Below, piece after piece: positions 1 to 11,020 of a DNA stretch of 64,000 nucleotides. The notes under the pieces were generated by a model. That model ran no database searches, had not been told where the DNA came from, and was given only the letters and a program-made list of their open reading frames with translations. This DNA is from Microglena sp. YARC. Lineage: Eukaryota; Chlorophyta; Chlorophyceae; Chlamydomonadales; Chlamydomonadaceae. Positions within the stretch are counted from its first letter, which is position 1. Each line of letters starts with the position of its first letter. The translations under genes and the position numbers were made by a program. Location of the stretch: contig CM039464.1 in NCBI GenBank assembly GCA_022414725.1, forward strand, positions 7,093,113 to 7,157,112, given 5' to 3'.

Positions 1-863
1 ACGCCCACATAAACACCCACACTAAACACACACTAACACCACACGCACACTAAACACCACTATAAACGAGCCACCACGTGGTTAAGCCCACACTAAACAC
101 ACTAAAACGACCCTTAGACAGCCACTAAACAACGCCTAAACACCCACACTAACACCCACTAACGACTTACCCACCACTAAACACCCACACTAAACACCCA
201 CGGAAAACACCCAGCACACCACGCTAAACACCCACTAAAACCCCACGCTAAACACCCACACATAAACACCCACTAAACACCCACGGCTACACCCACCACT
301 AAAACACCCACACTAAACACCCACACTAAAACACCCAACCTGGTTAGAACGCCCCACACTAAAACGCCCACACTAAACAACCCACTAACACCCACCACTA
401 ACACCACAACACCACGTATGGAACCCCACACCACGTGGTTAACGCCACACTAAACACCCACACTAAAATCACCCTAAACCACCCACACTATAACACCCAC
501 ACTAAACACCCACTAAACACCCACTAAACACCCACGACTAAACACCCACACATAAACACCCACGCTAAACACCCACACTAAACACCCACTAAAACACCCA
601 CGCTAATTATACACCCACACTAAACACCACTAAGACACCCGCACTAAACACCCGACGTGGTTAACGCCCACACCAAACACGCCACACTAAACACCCACTA
701 AAGCACCCCCCCACGCTAAACACCCACACTAACACCACGACTAAACACCCACTAAACACCCACACTAAACACCCACTAAACACCCACACTACACACCCAC
801 GTGGTTAACACCTACACTAAACACCCACACCAACCCACCTACAAACACACACTCACATGGTAA
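1..863. repeat. Degenerate CACCCACACTAAA minisatellite (intronic)
   Basis: Tandem units of about 13 bp (CACCCACACTAAA and variants, with scattered CCACGTGGTTAA blocks). Read on the minus strand it is G/T-rich (GTGTGGGTGTTTAG) and lies downstream of copies of an ABCG exon-3' end, so it is the far part of a donor-side intron array. Frequent one-base indels between units look like unpolished long-read noise. No coding frame is supported. Confidence 0.85.
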
Positions 864-1279
864 TAACACACCTGATGCTCTTGAAGAAAGCGTTTATGGG
901 CTGGAAGGCAGCGTCATGAGATATGCATGGGCGCCCCTATTCATACCCCTGTAGTTCCAATACTCATTATCTGATTTGATCTGACCTGAATTGCATCTGA
1001 ATATAATCTGACCTTGACCTGATCTGATACTTCTCACACACCTGATGCTCTTGAAAGACCAGCGTAATGGGCTCGGAAGGACAGTGTCATGATATGCTTG
1101 AGATACACCACGAGTAAATGGGCTGACAGAACTTGTGCGAACTCACACACCCCCCACACCCACCCACCTTTTACAAACACACACACACACAGGTGGTCAT
1201 GGCCACAACCTGATATGCTTGAATACACACGAGTAATGGAGCCAACAGAACTCAGTGCCCACACCGAGCCCACCTACAC
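864..1279 (-). repeat. Two decayed copies of an ABCG exon end plus 5' splice site
   Basis: Positions 864-1,040 and about 1,036-1,250 repeat, with indels, the end of the exon at 3,457-3,680 (cccctgtag, then ATGGGCTGGAAGG, TGATGCTCTTGAAG on the plus strand) and its following intron bases rich in TGATCTGACC. They are outlying members of the donor-side array at 2,741-3,456, separated from it by 1.4 kb of minisatellite. Short open frames here are broken exon shadows. Confidence 0.75.
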
Positions 1280-2740
1280 ACACAAACACTCACGTGGTAA
1301 ACACCCACACTAAACACCCACTAAACACCCACACTAAACACCCACGTGGTAAACACCCACACTAAACACCAACACTAAACACCCACACTAAACACCCACA
1401 CTAAACACCCACCGAGGTAAACACCCACACTAAAACAACCAACTAAAACACCCACACTAAACACCCCCACTAAACACCCACCTAAACACCCACACTGAAA
1501 CACCCACACTAAACACCCACGTGCGTACACCCACAATTACTAAACACCTTCACGTGGTAAACACCCCACCTAAACCACCCGCGTTGGTACAACACCCACA
1601 CTAAGCACCCAACGTGTTAACGCCCACACTTAAACACCACACAAACACCCACACTAAACACCCACGTGTGTAACCGCCCACGACTATAAACGCCCACACT
1701 AAACACCCCACTAAAAACACCCACTAAACACCACCAAGCTATACACACAACTAAATCACACACCACCACCACACTGGTAAACACAACTAACGCCCCACAC
1801 TAACACCCACACTGGTTAAACGCCCACGTGACTTAAACGCCCACACTAAACACCCACGTGGTTAACGGCCCACGCCATAATAGCTAAACACCCACTAAAC
1901 TACCCAACAACCCACGTTAAACACCCACACTAAATCCGCCCACGACTAAACTAAACACCCCACACTAAACACCCACTAAACACCCACGCTAACACCCACA
2001 CTAAAACACCCACACCTTAACACCCACAACTAAAACACCCACGAACGCGCCACTAAAATCACCCACACTAAACACCCACCACCCACCACGAAACACCCCA
2101 CACTAAACACCCACTAAACAACCCACGTGGTTACGCCACGACCGCAAACACCCACCACTAAACCACACGTAACACCCACACTAACACTCACTACGCCACT
2201 AAACACCCACATAAACACCCACATGCACGCGCAAGAGATTGAAACACCCACTAAACCGTGGGTTGAAGCCACACTAAATCGCCCCATTAACACATGCCAC
2301 AAAATAATACACCCAACTAAAACACCCACTAAACACGCGCTTAAACGGTGTTAACGCCCACTAAACACCCACACTAAACACCACACCCAACTAAACACCC
2401 GCACCACTACACTAATACACCCTACAAAACACGCACACTAAACTACACCCACTAAACACCCCCAACACACCACACAAACTAAACCACCAACCACGCTAAA
2501 ACACTCACCCACACACACACTCACAAACACCCCCACCTAAACACACCACATTAAAAAACCCGCACGAAATACACCCAACGGGATGGTTAACGCCCACTCG
2601 ACACCAAACACCACACTAAACACCCATCTGAACACCCACGCTAAACACCCACACTAACACCCACTAAACACCCACAAACACCCACACTACACACCACACG
2701 TGGTTAACACCTGCATCCACTAAACACCCCAATCACCAAA
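1280..2740. repeat. Degenerate CACCCACACTAAA minisatellite, second block
   Basis: Same 13-bp family as 1-863, about 1.45 kb. It is G/T-rich on the minus (transcribed) strand. It belongs to the donor-side part of the intron that follows the ABCG exon at 3,457-3,680. No exon or RNA gene is visible inside. Confidence 0.85.
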
Positions 2741-3456
2741 CCACCATTCGACAAAACACCTCACACTCAACACTCCGGTAATAACACACCTGATGCTCTT
2801 GAAGAACAGCGTTATGGGCTGGAAGGGCAGCGTCATGATATGCATGGGCGCTACTTCATACCCCTGTAGTCCAATGTCATGATCTGACCTGATCTGACCT
2901 GATTGCATCTGATCTGACCCGACCTGATCTGATACTCTCACACACCTGATATATTTTTGGTAAGACCAGCGTAATGGGCTGTCATATTCAAGGCCATCAG
3001 CAGTGTCATGATATGACTGGGCATTGCTAATACTTCATACCCCTGTAGTCCAATGTCAAGATGATCTGACCTGATCTGATCTGATCTGAATTGGCATCTG
3101 ATCTGACCCACCGATCTGATACTCTCACGCACCTGATATTTTTGAAGGACCAGCGTAATGGGCTGGAAGGGCCATAGTGTTCATGAATATGACTTGGGCG
3201 CATACTTCATACCCCTCTAGTCCAATGTCATGATCTGACCTGATCTGATCTGATCTGATTGCATCTGATCTGACCCGACCTGATACTCTCACGCACCTGA
3301 TATTTTTGAAGACCAGCGTAATGGGCTGGAAGGGCAGTGTCATGATATGACTGGCGCTACTTCAGAGATACCCCTCTAGTCCAATGTCATGATCTGACCT
3401 GATCTGATCTGAGATTGCATCTGATCTGACCCCCATTTTCTGATACTCTCACGCAC
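2741..3456 (-). repeat. Donor-side junction array of ABCG exon 3,457-3,680
   Basis: About four head-to-tail copies, period roughly 165-180 bp. Each contains, on the minus strand, about 100 nt of the exon end (encoding GYEV...MTLPFQPITL..FKNI), the 5' splice site ATCAG|GTGCGTGAG, and intron bases rich in AGATCAGATC. All carry an intact GT donor. They lie downstream of the real exon in transcription order, so splicing from the first donor skips them. Confidence 0.8.
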
Positions 3457-3680
3457 CTGATATTTTTGAAGACCAGCGTAATGGGCTGGAAGGGCAGTGT
3501 CATGATGTGCATGGGCGCTACTTCATACCCCTCTAGTCCAATGGAAATGCTCTTGTCTAGCTGCCAGGGAGCTACCGCATGCAGTACAGTTTGATGGTAC
3601 GTCAGCCGGCGGGGGTCCGATACGGAGTGAATTGGGGCTGAAACCGGATGGATAGAGGGTTGGAAATCTGGCTCAACTTC
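3457..3680 (-). CDS. ABCG: PDR-type ABCG transporter, exon at start of second nucleotide-binding domain (partial gene)
   Basis: A 224-nt exon, open throughout on the minus strand. Acceptor CTACGCAG|GAAGTTGAG (phase 0), donor AATATCAG|GTGCGTGAG (phase 2). The product ends with MTLPFQPITLVFKNIR. This is the segment that in full-size pleiotropic-drug-resistance (ABCG) transporters links the first transmembrane domain to the second ATPase (family pattern LPFxPxxxxFxxIxYxVD). The rest of this ATPase must lie left of position 1. Its role would be ATP-driven export across a membrane; the substrate cannot be read from sequence. Intron phases fit the exons at 6,238, 8,017 and 12,046. Both ends are copied many times into the flanking introns. 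The first part of the exon (before GLEGYEV) is less conserved and only inferred. Confidence 0.65.
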
Positions 3681-4135
3681 CTGCGTAGGGTTTGGGGTTG
3701 TACAACGACTTTAAGGATGGACAGAGGGTTGGAAATCTACCTCAACTAGGGTTTAGGGTTGAAGGTTTGGGGTTGAGGTTTTGGATTGGATGGATAGAGG
3801 TTCGGAAATCTACCTGAACTTCCGGCGTAGGGTTTGGGGTTCAAGGTTTGGGATTGAGACTTTGGTTGGATGGACAGAAAGTTGGAAATCTTCCTCAACT
3901 TCCTGCCCGAGCGGTTTGGGGTTCAAGGTTTGGGTTGGAATGGATAGAGGGTTTGGAAGGATAGAGGGTTGGATGGATAGAGGGTTGGATAGATAGAGGG
4001 TTGGAAATCTACCTCAACTTCATGCGTAGGGTTTGAGGTTAAAGGTTTGGGGTTGAGGCTTAAGATTGGATGGATAGAAGTTCGGGAATCTACCTCAACT
4101 TCCCGTCTAGGGTTTGGGGTTGAGGCTTTGGGTTA
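3681..4135 (-). repeat. Acceptor-side junction array of ABCG exon 3,457-3,680
   Basis: About five copies, period 60-110 bp, of an intron end plus exon start. Minus strand: AACCCTACGCAG|GAAGTTGAGG followed by TAGATTTCCAACCCTC. Each copy carries an AG acceptor like the one used by the exon at 3,680. They lie upstream of the true exon in transcription order. Confidence 0.75.
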
Positions 4136-4249
4136 TGAAATCTAAATTTAATTTTTTTACCCATTTTTTAATTTTAATTTGAAGTTGAAGCACCCAAATC
4201 CACCCTCTCAATCTACCCTCACCACCCTCACCCCACTTGCCTTAAATGC

Positions 4250-4330
4250 GTATGTTTTTTACTGTGCAAGTGTAGGCCAAATAGGCTGAAGGGACTTGCC
4301 CAACCGTGATAGGAAGGGACTTCCAAAGAC
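4250..4330 (-). repeat. Fragment of dispersed repeat P (TGTCACGGTTGGGCAAG family)
   Basis: On the minus strand it reads ...ATCACGGTTGGGCAAGTCCC then CAGCCTATTTGGCCTAC, the core of a roughly 130-bp family also at 14,036, 41,825, 57,108, 59,215 and 62,836. It sits at the boundary between the donor-side (4,340-6,237) and acceptor-side (3,681-4,135) arrays of one intron. Confidence 0.75.
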
Positions 4331-4339
4331 TAGAACTCC

Positions 4340-6237
4340 ATCCCAAACGTTCCACGCACCCACCCACACTCTCCACACACCCACCCTCACCCCCCACCCT
4401 TCCCACCACTACACTTCTATTCCACCCCATCACCCACCCCACAAACCCAACCCACCCACTGGATCGAAGTGAGATGAAATCTGGGCAAATACTAAACGGC
4501 ATTCAAGAGGGTTGCAGAGAGTGCGCGGCTAATCCACCCTCTCCACCCACCCACCCTCTCCACCCGCCACCCTCTCCACCCTCCTCTCCACCCTCTCCAC
4601 CCGCCCTCTCTCACCCACCCTACCACCCTCCCTCCCGATGATGATCACCCTCTCCACCCACCCACCCTCTCCACCACCCTACCACCCTCCCTTCCAACCT
4701 CACCACCCACCACCCTCTCCACCACGACCACTACCACCCTCTCCTCCCCCGACCCTCCACCCACCCACCCTACCACCTACTCCCCCTCCCCGACATCCTC
4801 CACCCACCCACCCTCTCCCACCCCACCCCTCCTCACCATCTCTCCACCCACCCTACCCACCCCTCCCCACCCTCTCCACCACCCTACCACACCCTCTCCA
4901 CCACCTCTCCCATCCCACACCCTCCTCCACCCACCCACCCTAAACCCTCCCTCCCACCTCTCCACCCACCACCCTCTCCACCCAACCATTCCTCCCTCTC
5001 CCACCCACCCTACCACCCTCCCTCTCCACCCAACCACCCTCTCCACCCACCCTATCACCCTCCCTCCCCACCCTCTCCACCCACCCTACCACCTTCCCTC
5101 CCCACCCTCTCCACCCACCCACCCTCTCCACCCACCCTACCACCTTCCCTCCCCACCTCTCCACCCAACCACCCTCTCCACCCACCCTACCACCTTCCCT
5201 CCCCACCCTCTCCCCCAACCACCCTCTCCACCCACCCTACCACCCTCCCTCCCCACCCTCTCCACCCACCCACCCTACAACCCTCCCTCCCCACCCTCTC
5301 CACCCACCCTCCCTTCCCACCCACCCACCCACCCTCTCCACCCACCCTACCATCCTCCCTTCCCACCCTCTCCACCCACCCTACCACCCCTCCCTCCCCA
5401 CCCTCTCCACCCACCCACCCTCTCCACCCACCCTATCCACCCACCCAACCCACTCCAGGATCGAAGTGGATGACTGGACTACTGACAGAATTTGGTTGCA
5501 AGACGGTTGCAGAGAATGGGCGTGCTAACCCACCCACACTCTCCACCCACACACACACTCCACCCTCCCACCCTCCCTCTCCACCCTCACCCCCACCCTT
5601 TCCACCCACCCTCTCCACCCTTTCCACCCACCCACCGTCTCCACCCACACTCTCCACCCACCCCGATACACTCCACCCTCCCACCCTCCCTCTCCACCCT
5701 CACCCCACCCTTTCCACCCACCCTCTCCACCCTTTCCACCCACCCACCGTCTCCACCCACACTCTCCACCCACCCGATACACTCCACCCTCCCACCCTCC
5801 CTTCTGCCACCCTCACCCCCACCCGCTCCACCCACCCTCTCCACCCGCTCCACCCACCCACCGTCTCCACCCACACTCTCCACCCACCTGATACACTCCA
5901 CCCTCCCACCCTCCCTCTACACCCTCACCCCCACCCTTTCCACCCACCCTCTCCACCCACCCTCCGTCTCCACCCACACTCTCCACCCACCCGATACACT
6001 CCACCCTCCCACCCTCCCTCTCCACCCTCACCCCCACCCGCTCCACCCACCCGCTCCACCCTTTCCACCGTCTCCACCCACCAACCCACTCACTGGACTG
6101 AAATGAATGACTGGGCCACTAACAGCATTCAAGAATGATCCAGAGTGTGGTGGGCTAATCCACCCTCTCCACCCTCTCCACCCTCACCACCCACCCTTCC
6201 CACCCACCCTCTCCACCCACCCACCCAACCCACTCAC
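4340..6237 (-). repeat. Donor-side array of ABCG exon 6,238-6,331 (CCACCCTCTCCACC satellite)
   Basis: C-rich on plus, G-rich on minus (GGTGGAGAGGGTGG units, in 5,540-6,080 organised as a roughly 120-bp higher-order repeat). It is punctuated by three copies of the exon end plus donor, at 4,455-4,545, 5,455-5,530 and 6,080-6,160. Each is followed on the minus strand by a GT-rich start such as CCA|GTGAGTGGG. Long open frames here (for example THPPSPPTLSTH) are translations of the satellite and not genes. Confidence 0.8.
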
Positions 6238-6331
6238 TGGACTGAAATGGAAGACTGGGCCACTGACAGCATTCAAGAAGGTTGCAGAGTGTGGCGTGTC
6301 AATCTCCATCCTGGCCCTGATCCTGGGAAGC
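6238..6331 (-). CDS. ABCG: ABCG transporter linker exon (31 codons)
   Basis: A 94-nt exon on the minus strand. Acceptor TCCCGCAG|GCTTCCC (needs one base to finish a codon), donor TTTCAGTCCA|GTGAGTGGG (phase 0). It encodes LPRIRARMEIDTPHSATF then LNAVSGPVFHFSP. The incoming phase exactly matches the outgoing phase 2 of the exon at 8,017-9,067 (AG + G gives Arg), and the outgoing phase matches the exon at 3,457-3,680. I infer that it belongs to the cytosolic linker between the two halves of the transporter; the exon alone has no diagnostic motif. Copies of both edges surround it. Confidence 0.5.
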
Positions 6332-6489
6332 CTGCGGGATGTAGAAATACGTAAATAAATACATAAAGAAAGAAATACGCAGATTGCTATGCATATACAT
6401 ACAAATAAACATAGTGGCGTGCTAATATCTATCCTGGCCCTGATCCTAGGAAGCCTGTGGGACGCATAATTGAATAAATATATAAATAA

Positions 6490-6530
<41 letters not shown>

Positions 6531-7325
6531 TAAATAAATAAATACAAACATAAATTAACAAATGCATACAGAAATAAAGAAATACGCAGATTGCTATGCA
6601 TATACATACAAATAAACATAGTGGCGTGCTAATCGCCATCCTGGGGAGCCTGTGGGATGCATAACTGAATAAATACATAAATAAATAAATACATATTTAA
6701 ATAAATACACAAATAAATACATAAATACGTAAATATATACATAAAGAAAGAAATACGCAGATTGCATATACATACAAGTAAACATAGTGGCGTGTCAATC
6801 TCCATCCTGGCCCTGATCCTGGGGAGCCTGCGGGATGCATAAATAAATAAATAAATACATAAATACGTAAATATATACATAAAGAAAGAAATACGCAGAT
6901 TGCATATACATACAAGTAAACATAGTGGCGTGCTAATCGCCATCCTGGCCCTGATCCTGGGGAGCCTGTGGGACGCATAACTGAATAAATATATAAATAA
7001 ATACATACATATATAAATAAATAAATACAAACATAAATTAACAAATACATAGAGAAATAAAGAAATACGCAGATTGCTATGCATTTACACACAAGTAAAC
7101 ATTGTGGCGTGCTAATCTCCATCCTGGCCCTGATCCTGGGGAGCCTGTGGGACGCATAAATACATAAATATATAAATAAATACATGTATAAATAAATAAA
7201 TAAATAAATACAAACATAAATGAACAAATAAATACAGAAATAAAGAAATACGCAGATTGCTATGCATATACATACAAGTAAACATAGTGGCGTGCTAATC
7301 GCCATCCTGGACCTGATCCTTGGTA
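6332..7325 (-). repeat. Acceptor-side junction array of exon 6,238-6,331
   Basis: About six copies of the exon start after an AT-rich stretch. On the plus strand each reads GGCGTG(C/T)(C/T)AATC then ATCCTGGCCCTGATCCTGGG, GAGCCTG(T/C)GGGA, followed by AATAAATA tracts. Examples: 6,415-6,470, 6,785-6,840, 6,925-6,980, 7,105-7,160, 7,285-7,325. On the minus strand each is T-rich and ends CAG|GCTCCCCAGG, a usable 3' splice site. Confidence 0.8.
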
Positions 7326-7560
7326 TATCCTGGATACATGATGTGCATTGCATGGCATGGCAATGCATGGCAGTGCATGGTATGGCAATGCATGGCAATG
7401 CATGGTATGGCAATGCATTGCATGGCAATGCACGGCAATGCATGGTATGGCAATGCATGGTATGGAAATGCATGGTATGGCAATGCATGGTATGGCAATG
7501 CATGGTATGGCAATGCATGGTATGGCAATGCATGGCACGGCAATGCATGGTATGGCAGTG
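7326..7560. repeat. 16-bp minisatellite GCAATGCATGGTATGG
   Basis: Near-perfect tandem repeat between the acceptor-side and donor-side arrays of one ABCG intron. Because 16 is not a multiple of three, it yields open frames with MHGMAMHG-type peptides on plus and ALPYHALPC-type peptides on minus. I do not treat them as genes. The units contain the palindrome TGCA. Confidence 0.9.
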
Positions 7561-8016
7561 TAGTTATTATAATATGCACAACAAATAAAATACAATACAA
7601 TACCTGTGTGAATTGCAGTGCAGTGCAGTACAGCAGTACAGCAGTAAGCAGAACAAATGCAATACAATACCTTAGTGACACAGAACTGTGCTGGTCCGAA
7701 GCGTCCGCAGGTGGCGCGACCTGCCATGCACAGTGGTAAGCAGAACAAATACAGTACAATACAATAGCTTTGTGACACAGAACTGTGCATTGCAGTGCAG
7801 GACATCATTACAGCGACAAGCTGAAAAAATACAATAAAATACCTGTGTGATTGCATGGCATTGCAGTGCAGAATTGTACATCATAACAGTGGTACGAAAA
7901 AGCACAACAAATGCAATACAATTCCTTAGTGACACAGAACTGTGCTGGTCCGAAGCGTCCGCAGGTGGCGTGGCCTGCCGTGCACCGTGGTAAGCAGAAC
8001 AAATAAACTACAATAC
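7561..8016 (-). repeat. Donor-side junction array of ABCG exon 8,017-9,067
   Basis: Several copies of the exon end. On the minus strand they run through CACGCCACCTGCGGACGC, then CAGCACAGTTCTGTGTCAC, then AAGGTATTGTATTG. Clear copies lie at 7,660-7,740 and 7,915-7,995, with shorter pieces between. Each keeps a GTATTG-type donor, and the peptide (QATPPADASDQHSSVS) matches the end of the real exon. Confidence 0.75.
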
Positions 8017-9067
8017 CTTTGTGACGCAGAACTGTGCTGGCCTGAGGCCTCCACAGGTGGCGTGGCCTGCCGTGCACAGTGCTGCGGGGCCGAAACTCTG
8101 GCAGGTGGCGTGGCCTGCCTTGCCCTGTGCTGTGGCGCCGAAGCGCTGGCCGGTGGCGTGGCCTGCCCTGCCCTGTGCTGCGGGGCCAAGGTGCTGGCAG
8201 GTGGCTTGGGCTGACCGAGTTCAAAGCTATCAAAGCTAGAGCCATTATCACCTGGGGCATCAGCTAAGGGAGATATCTGGGGCGTTGATTGTATTGGGGC
8301 TGTGGGAACTAGAGGTTGCCAGGACCTCTTTTCCACCCCACCGCCCTGTGCGTGTGGATGAAGAGGGGGCCGTGAGGGTCCACCACCCAAACCAGTGCAC
8401 ATAGGAAACTCACCGAGTGGGTTGCCTATGGGACTGGCCTTGCTCCCCACCCCCTGGCCAACATCCCCGTGGCTTATGATCCAATTTGAATTTGAATTTG
8501 AATTTGAATTGGCTTCACTTGGCTGAGACGCTGCCCCACTGACCAGAGCGTTCGCATCGCTCAATCTAGGGTTTGCAACGCTCCTCCAGGGGTTGGGTGA
8601 TCCGGGTTGAGAACTGGCCCAAGGGTTCAGGTGACTAATCCTAGGAGATGGGACACTAGGGTTCCCATCAGTACTAGCGTTCCTAACACTCTACCCTGGG
8701 TTTGTCTCACTCAGCCCGGGGTTCCCGTCGCTCATTAACGAAATGCCCAACCTAGATCTGGAGCTGGGCATGTTCATGGCTGAGATGTTGGCCCTAGCTG
8801 GTGCCACCAGGAGCGACATGTTGGAGTGTCTTGAGAGATGTTCCGTGCTGGGGTCAGAGGTGGGGCTGGGGTAGGTTGGGGCTATGAAAAGGTTGGGGAG
8901 GGAGGGGAGCGGGAGGGGTGGGCAGATTGGTTGGCGCGGTACTCTGCGACGAGGCGCTCTTGTCGCTCTTGCAGAGCCAGTTCAAGACGCTCGTCTGCTG
9001 CCACCCTGGCACGCTGCACTGCCTCCTCGTCTGCCACCCTGGCGATGCGCTTCTCACCGTTGAGGTA
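8017..9067 (-). CDS. ABCG: ABCG transporter exon: end of first transmembrane domain and low-complexity linker (one frameshift, one stop)
   Basis: Acceptor TAACGCAG|TACCTCAACGG (phase 0), donor TCACAAAG|GTATTG (phase 2). It starts YLNGEKRIARVADEEAVQ. Spliced after ...STLAIA from 12,046 this gives the TLALxYLNP-like end of a PDR transmembrane domain and a charged helix (LELALQERQERLVAEYR). Then follows a Pro/Ser/Asn-rich linker with NSNSNSN and three 16-residue units ending at the donor (APQHRARQATPPARVS type). The exon length is 1,051 nt; phase agreement needs 1,052, and the frame shifts near 8,890, so one base is probably missing. An in-frame TAG lies at 8,691-8,693. A small extra intron or real decay are alternatives. 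Confidence 0.55.
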
Positions 9068-9558
9068 CTGTGTTAGGGTTTGGGGTTGGGTTTTAGAGCG
9101 TGCTGGTGTGGGGGTTGGAGTTTGGATCTTAGGGTTGGGGGGTAGAGGTTGAAGATATGCTGCCACCCTGGCACGCTGCACTGCCTCCTCGCCTGCCACC
9201 CTGGCGATGCGCTTCTCACCGTTCAGGTACTGCGTTAGGGTTTGGGATTGGGTTTTAGAGTGCGCTGGTGTGTGGGCAAGGGTTTGGATTGTAGGGTTAG
9301 GGGGGTAGAGGTTGAAGGTATGCTGCCACCCTGGCACGCTGCACTGCCTCCTTGTCTGCCACCCTGGCGATGCGCTTCTCACCGTTGAGGTACTGCGTTA
9401 GGGTTTGGGGGTGGGTTTTAGAGTGCGCTGGTGTGGGGGCTGGAGTTTGGATTTTAGGGTTGGGGGGTAGAGGTTGAAGGTATGCTGCCACCTTGGCACG
9501 CTGCACTGCCTCCTTGTCTGCCACCCTGGCGATGCGCTTCTCACCGTTTAGGTACTGC
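9068..9558 (-). repeat. Acceptor-side array: three copies of the start of exon 8,017-9,067
   Basis: Period about 162 bp. Copies at 9,160-9,229, 9,323-9,395 and 9,484-9,558 each encode YLNGEKRIARVAD(K/E)EAVQ after an AG acceptor. They are separated by intron-like sequence with AACCCTAACGCAG. About 70 nt of exon is included in each copy. Confidence 0.85.
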
Positions 9559-9998
9559 GTATTTAGAGAGAAGTCGGTACTGAAATTTAGAGAGAAGTCG
9601 GTACTGAAATTTAGAGAGAAGTCGGTACTGAAATTTAGAGAGAAGTCAGTACTGAAATTTAGAGAGAAGTCGGTACTGAAATTTAGAGAGAAGTCGGTAC
9701 TGCGTATTTAGAGAGAAATCGGTACTGAAATTTAGAGAGAAGTCGGTACTGAAATTTAGAGAGAAGTCGGTACTGAAATTTAGAGAGAAGTCGGTACTGA
9801 AATTGAGAGAGAAGTCGGTACTGAAATTTAGAGAGAAGTCGGTACTGAAACTTAGGGAGAAATCGGTACTGAAATTTAGAGAGAAGTCGGTACTGAAATT
9901 TAGAGAGAAATCGGTACTGAAATTTAGAGAGAAGTCGGTACTGAAATTTAGAGAGAAGTCGGTACTGAAATTTAGAGAGAAGTCGGTACTGAAATTTT
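9559..9998 (-). repeat. 24-bp tandem array, each unit a mini 3' splice site
   Basis: About 18 nearly perfect copies of GTCGGTACTGAAATTTAG plus AGAGAA (plus strand). On the minus strand every unit reads TCTCTCTAAATTTCAG|TACC, a pyrimidine-rich stretch, CAG and the same TACC that begins the exon at 9,067. It is continuous with the acceptor-side copies of that exon, so it looks like a finer-scale amplification of the same junction. The REKSVLKF peptide repeat on plus is incidental. Confidence 0.85.
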
Positions 9999-10045
9999 AG
10001 GGAGAAGTTGGGGATTATGTTGATTCTGCATGGGGGGAGGGGGAG

Positions 10046-10079
<34 letters not shown>

Positions 10080-10284
10080 AAAGTAAGGAGGGGAAGGGGG
10101 GGCAAGCGTTTGGGGAAATATCTTGACGTGTATGCCAAGGGGGAGATGGGGGGTGCGGGTGGGGTAGGGGGTACATACAAGGACGTAACCCGTTCCGTTA
10201 CCCAGACAAGAACTCAGGGCCTGGGTGGGTGGCCAACGGCCACATGGGCTACCGTACTAGTACATACATACCATCCAGGAACTG
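9999..10284. other. Intron segment with 30-nt poly(G)
   Basis: Contains an uninterrupted G run at 10,049-10,078 and about 200 bp of non-repetitive sequence with no recognisable exon. It lies within the ABCG intron between exons 12,046 and 8,017. Confidence 0.6.
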
Positions 10285-10596
10285 TTGGCGGAGCCCCCCC
10301 TTCTTGGCAGAGCCCCCCCTTCATGTTGGCGGAGCCCCCCCTTCATGTTGGCGGAGCCCCCCCCCTCTTGGCGGAGCCCCCCCTTCATGTTGGCGGAGCC
10401 CCCCCTTCTTGGCGGAGCCCACCCTTCTTGGCGGAGCCCCCCCTTCATGTTGGCGGAGCCCCCCCCCTCTTGGCGGAGCCCCCCCTTCTTGGCGGAGCCC
10501 CCCCTTCATGTTGGCGGAGCCCCCGCTTCATGTTGGCGGAGCCCCCCCTTCATGTTGGCGGAGCCCCCCCTTCATGTTGGTTGAGCCCCCCCTTCT
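10285..10596. repeat. GGCGGAGCCCCCCCTTC array, amplified head of dispersed repeat D
   Basis: About 13 units of TTGGCGGAGCCCCCCCTTC, alternately with CATG, giving units of about 18-22 bp. The unit matches the beginning of the dispersed repeat D copies (TTTTGGCGGTTCCCCCC at 11,389; TTGGCGGAGACCCCTCTTC at 62,536). I infer local amplification of the element's first bases. Confidence 0.75.
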
Positions 10597-10610
10597 ATGT
10601 GAGTGATTGG

Positions 10611-10989
10611 TATTGTGTATGTATGTATGTATGTATGTATGTATGTATGTATGTATGTATATGTGTGTGTGTGTTTGTGTGTGTATGTGTGTGTGTGTAT
10701 TTGTGGGTGTATGTGTGTGTGTGCTTGTGTGTGTATGTGTGTGTGTGTGTGTGTATGTGTGTGTGTGTTTGTGTGTGTATGTGTGTGTGTGTTTGTGTGT
10801 GTATGTGTGTGTGTGTTTGTGTGTGTATGTGTGTGTGTGTTTGTGTGTGTATGTATGTGTGTTTGTGTGTGTATGTATGTGTGTTTGTGAGTGTATGTAT
10901 GTGTGTTTGTGTGTGTATGTGTGTGTGTGTTTGTGTGTGTATGTGTGTGTGTGTGTTTGTGTGTGTATGTGTGTGTGTGTTTGTGTGTG

Positions 10990-11020
<31 letters not shown>

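Noticed and set aside
4306..6138. THPPSPPTLSTH proline-rich frames, up to 222 codons
   Set aside because: C-rich satellite inside an ABCG intron; the opposite strand is equally open.
7262..7856. MHGMAMHG / ALPYHALPC frames around 7.3-7.8 kb
   Set aside because: Products of a 16-bp minisatellite and of copied exon edges; no conserved domain.
9559..9998. CRISPR array (regular 24-bp repeats)
   Set aside because: Units are directly contiguous with no spacers, the context is eukaryotic, and they derive from an exon junction.
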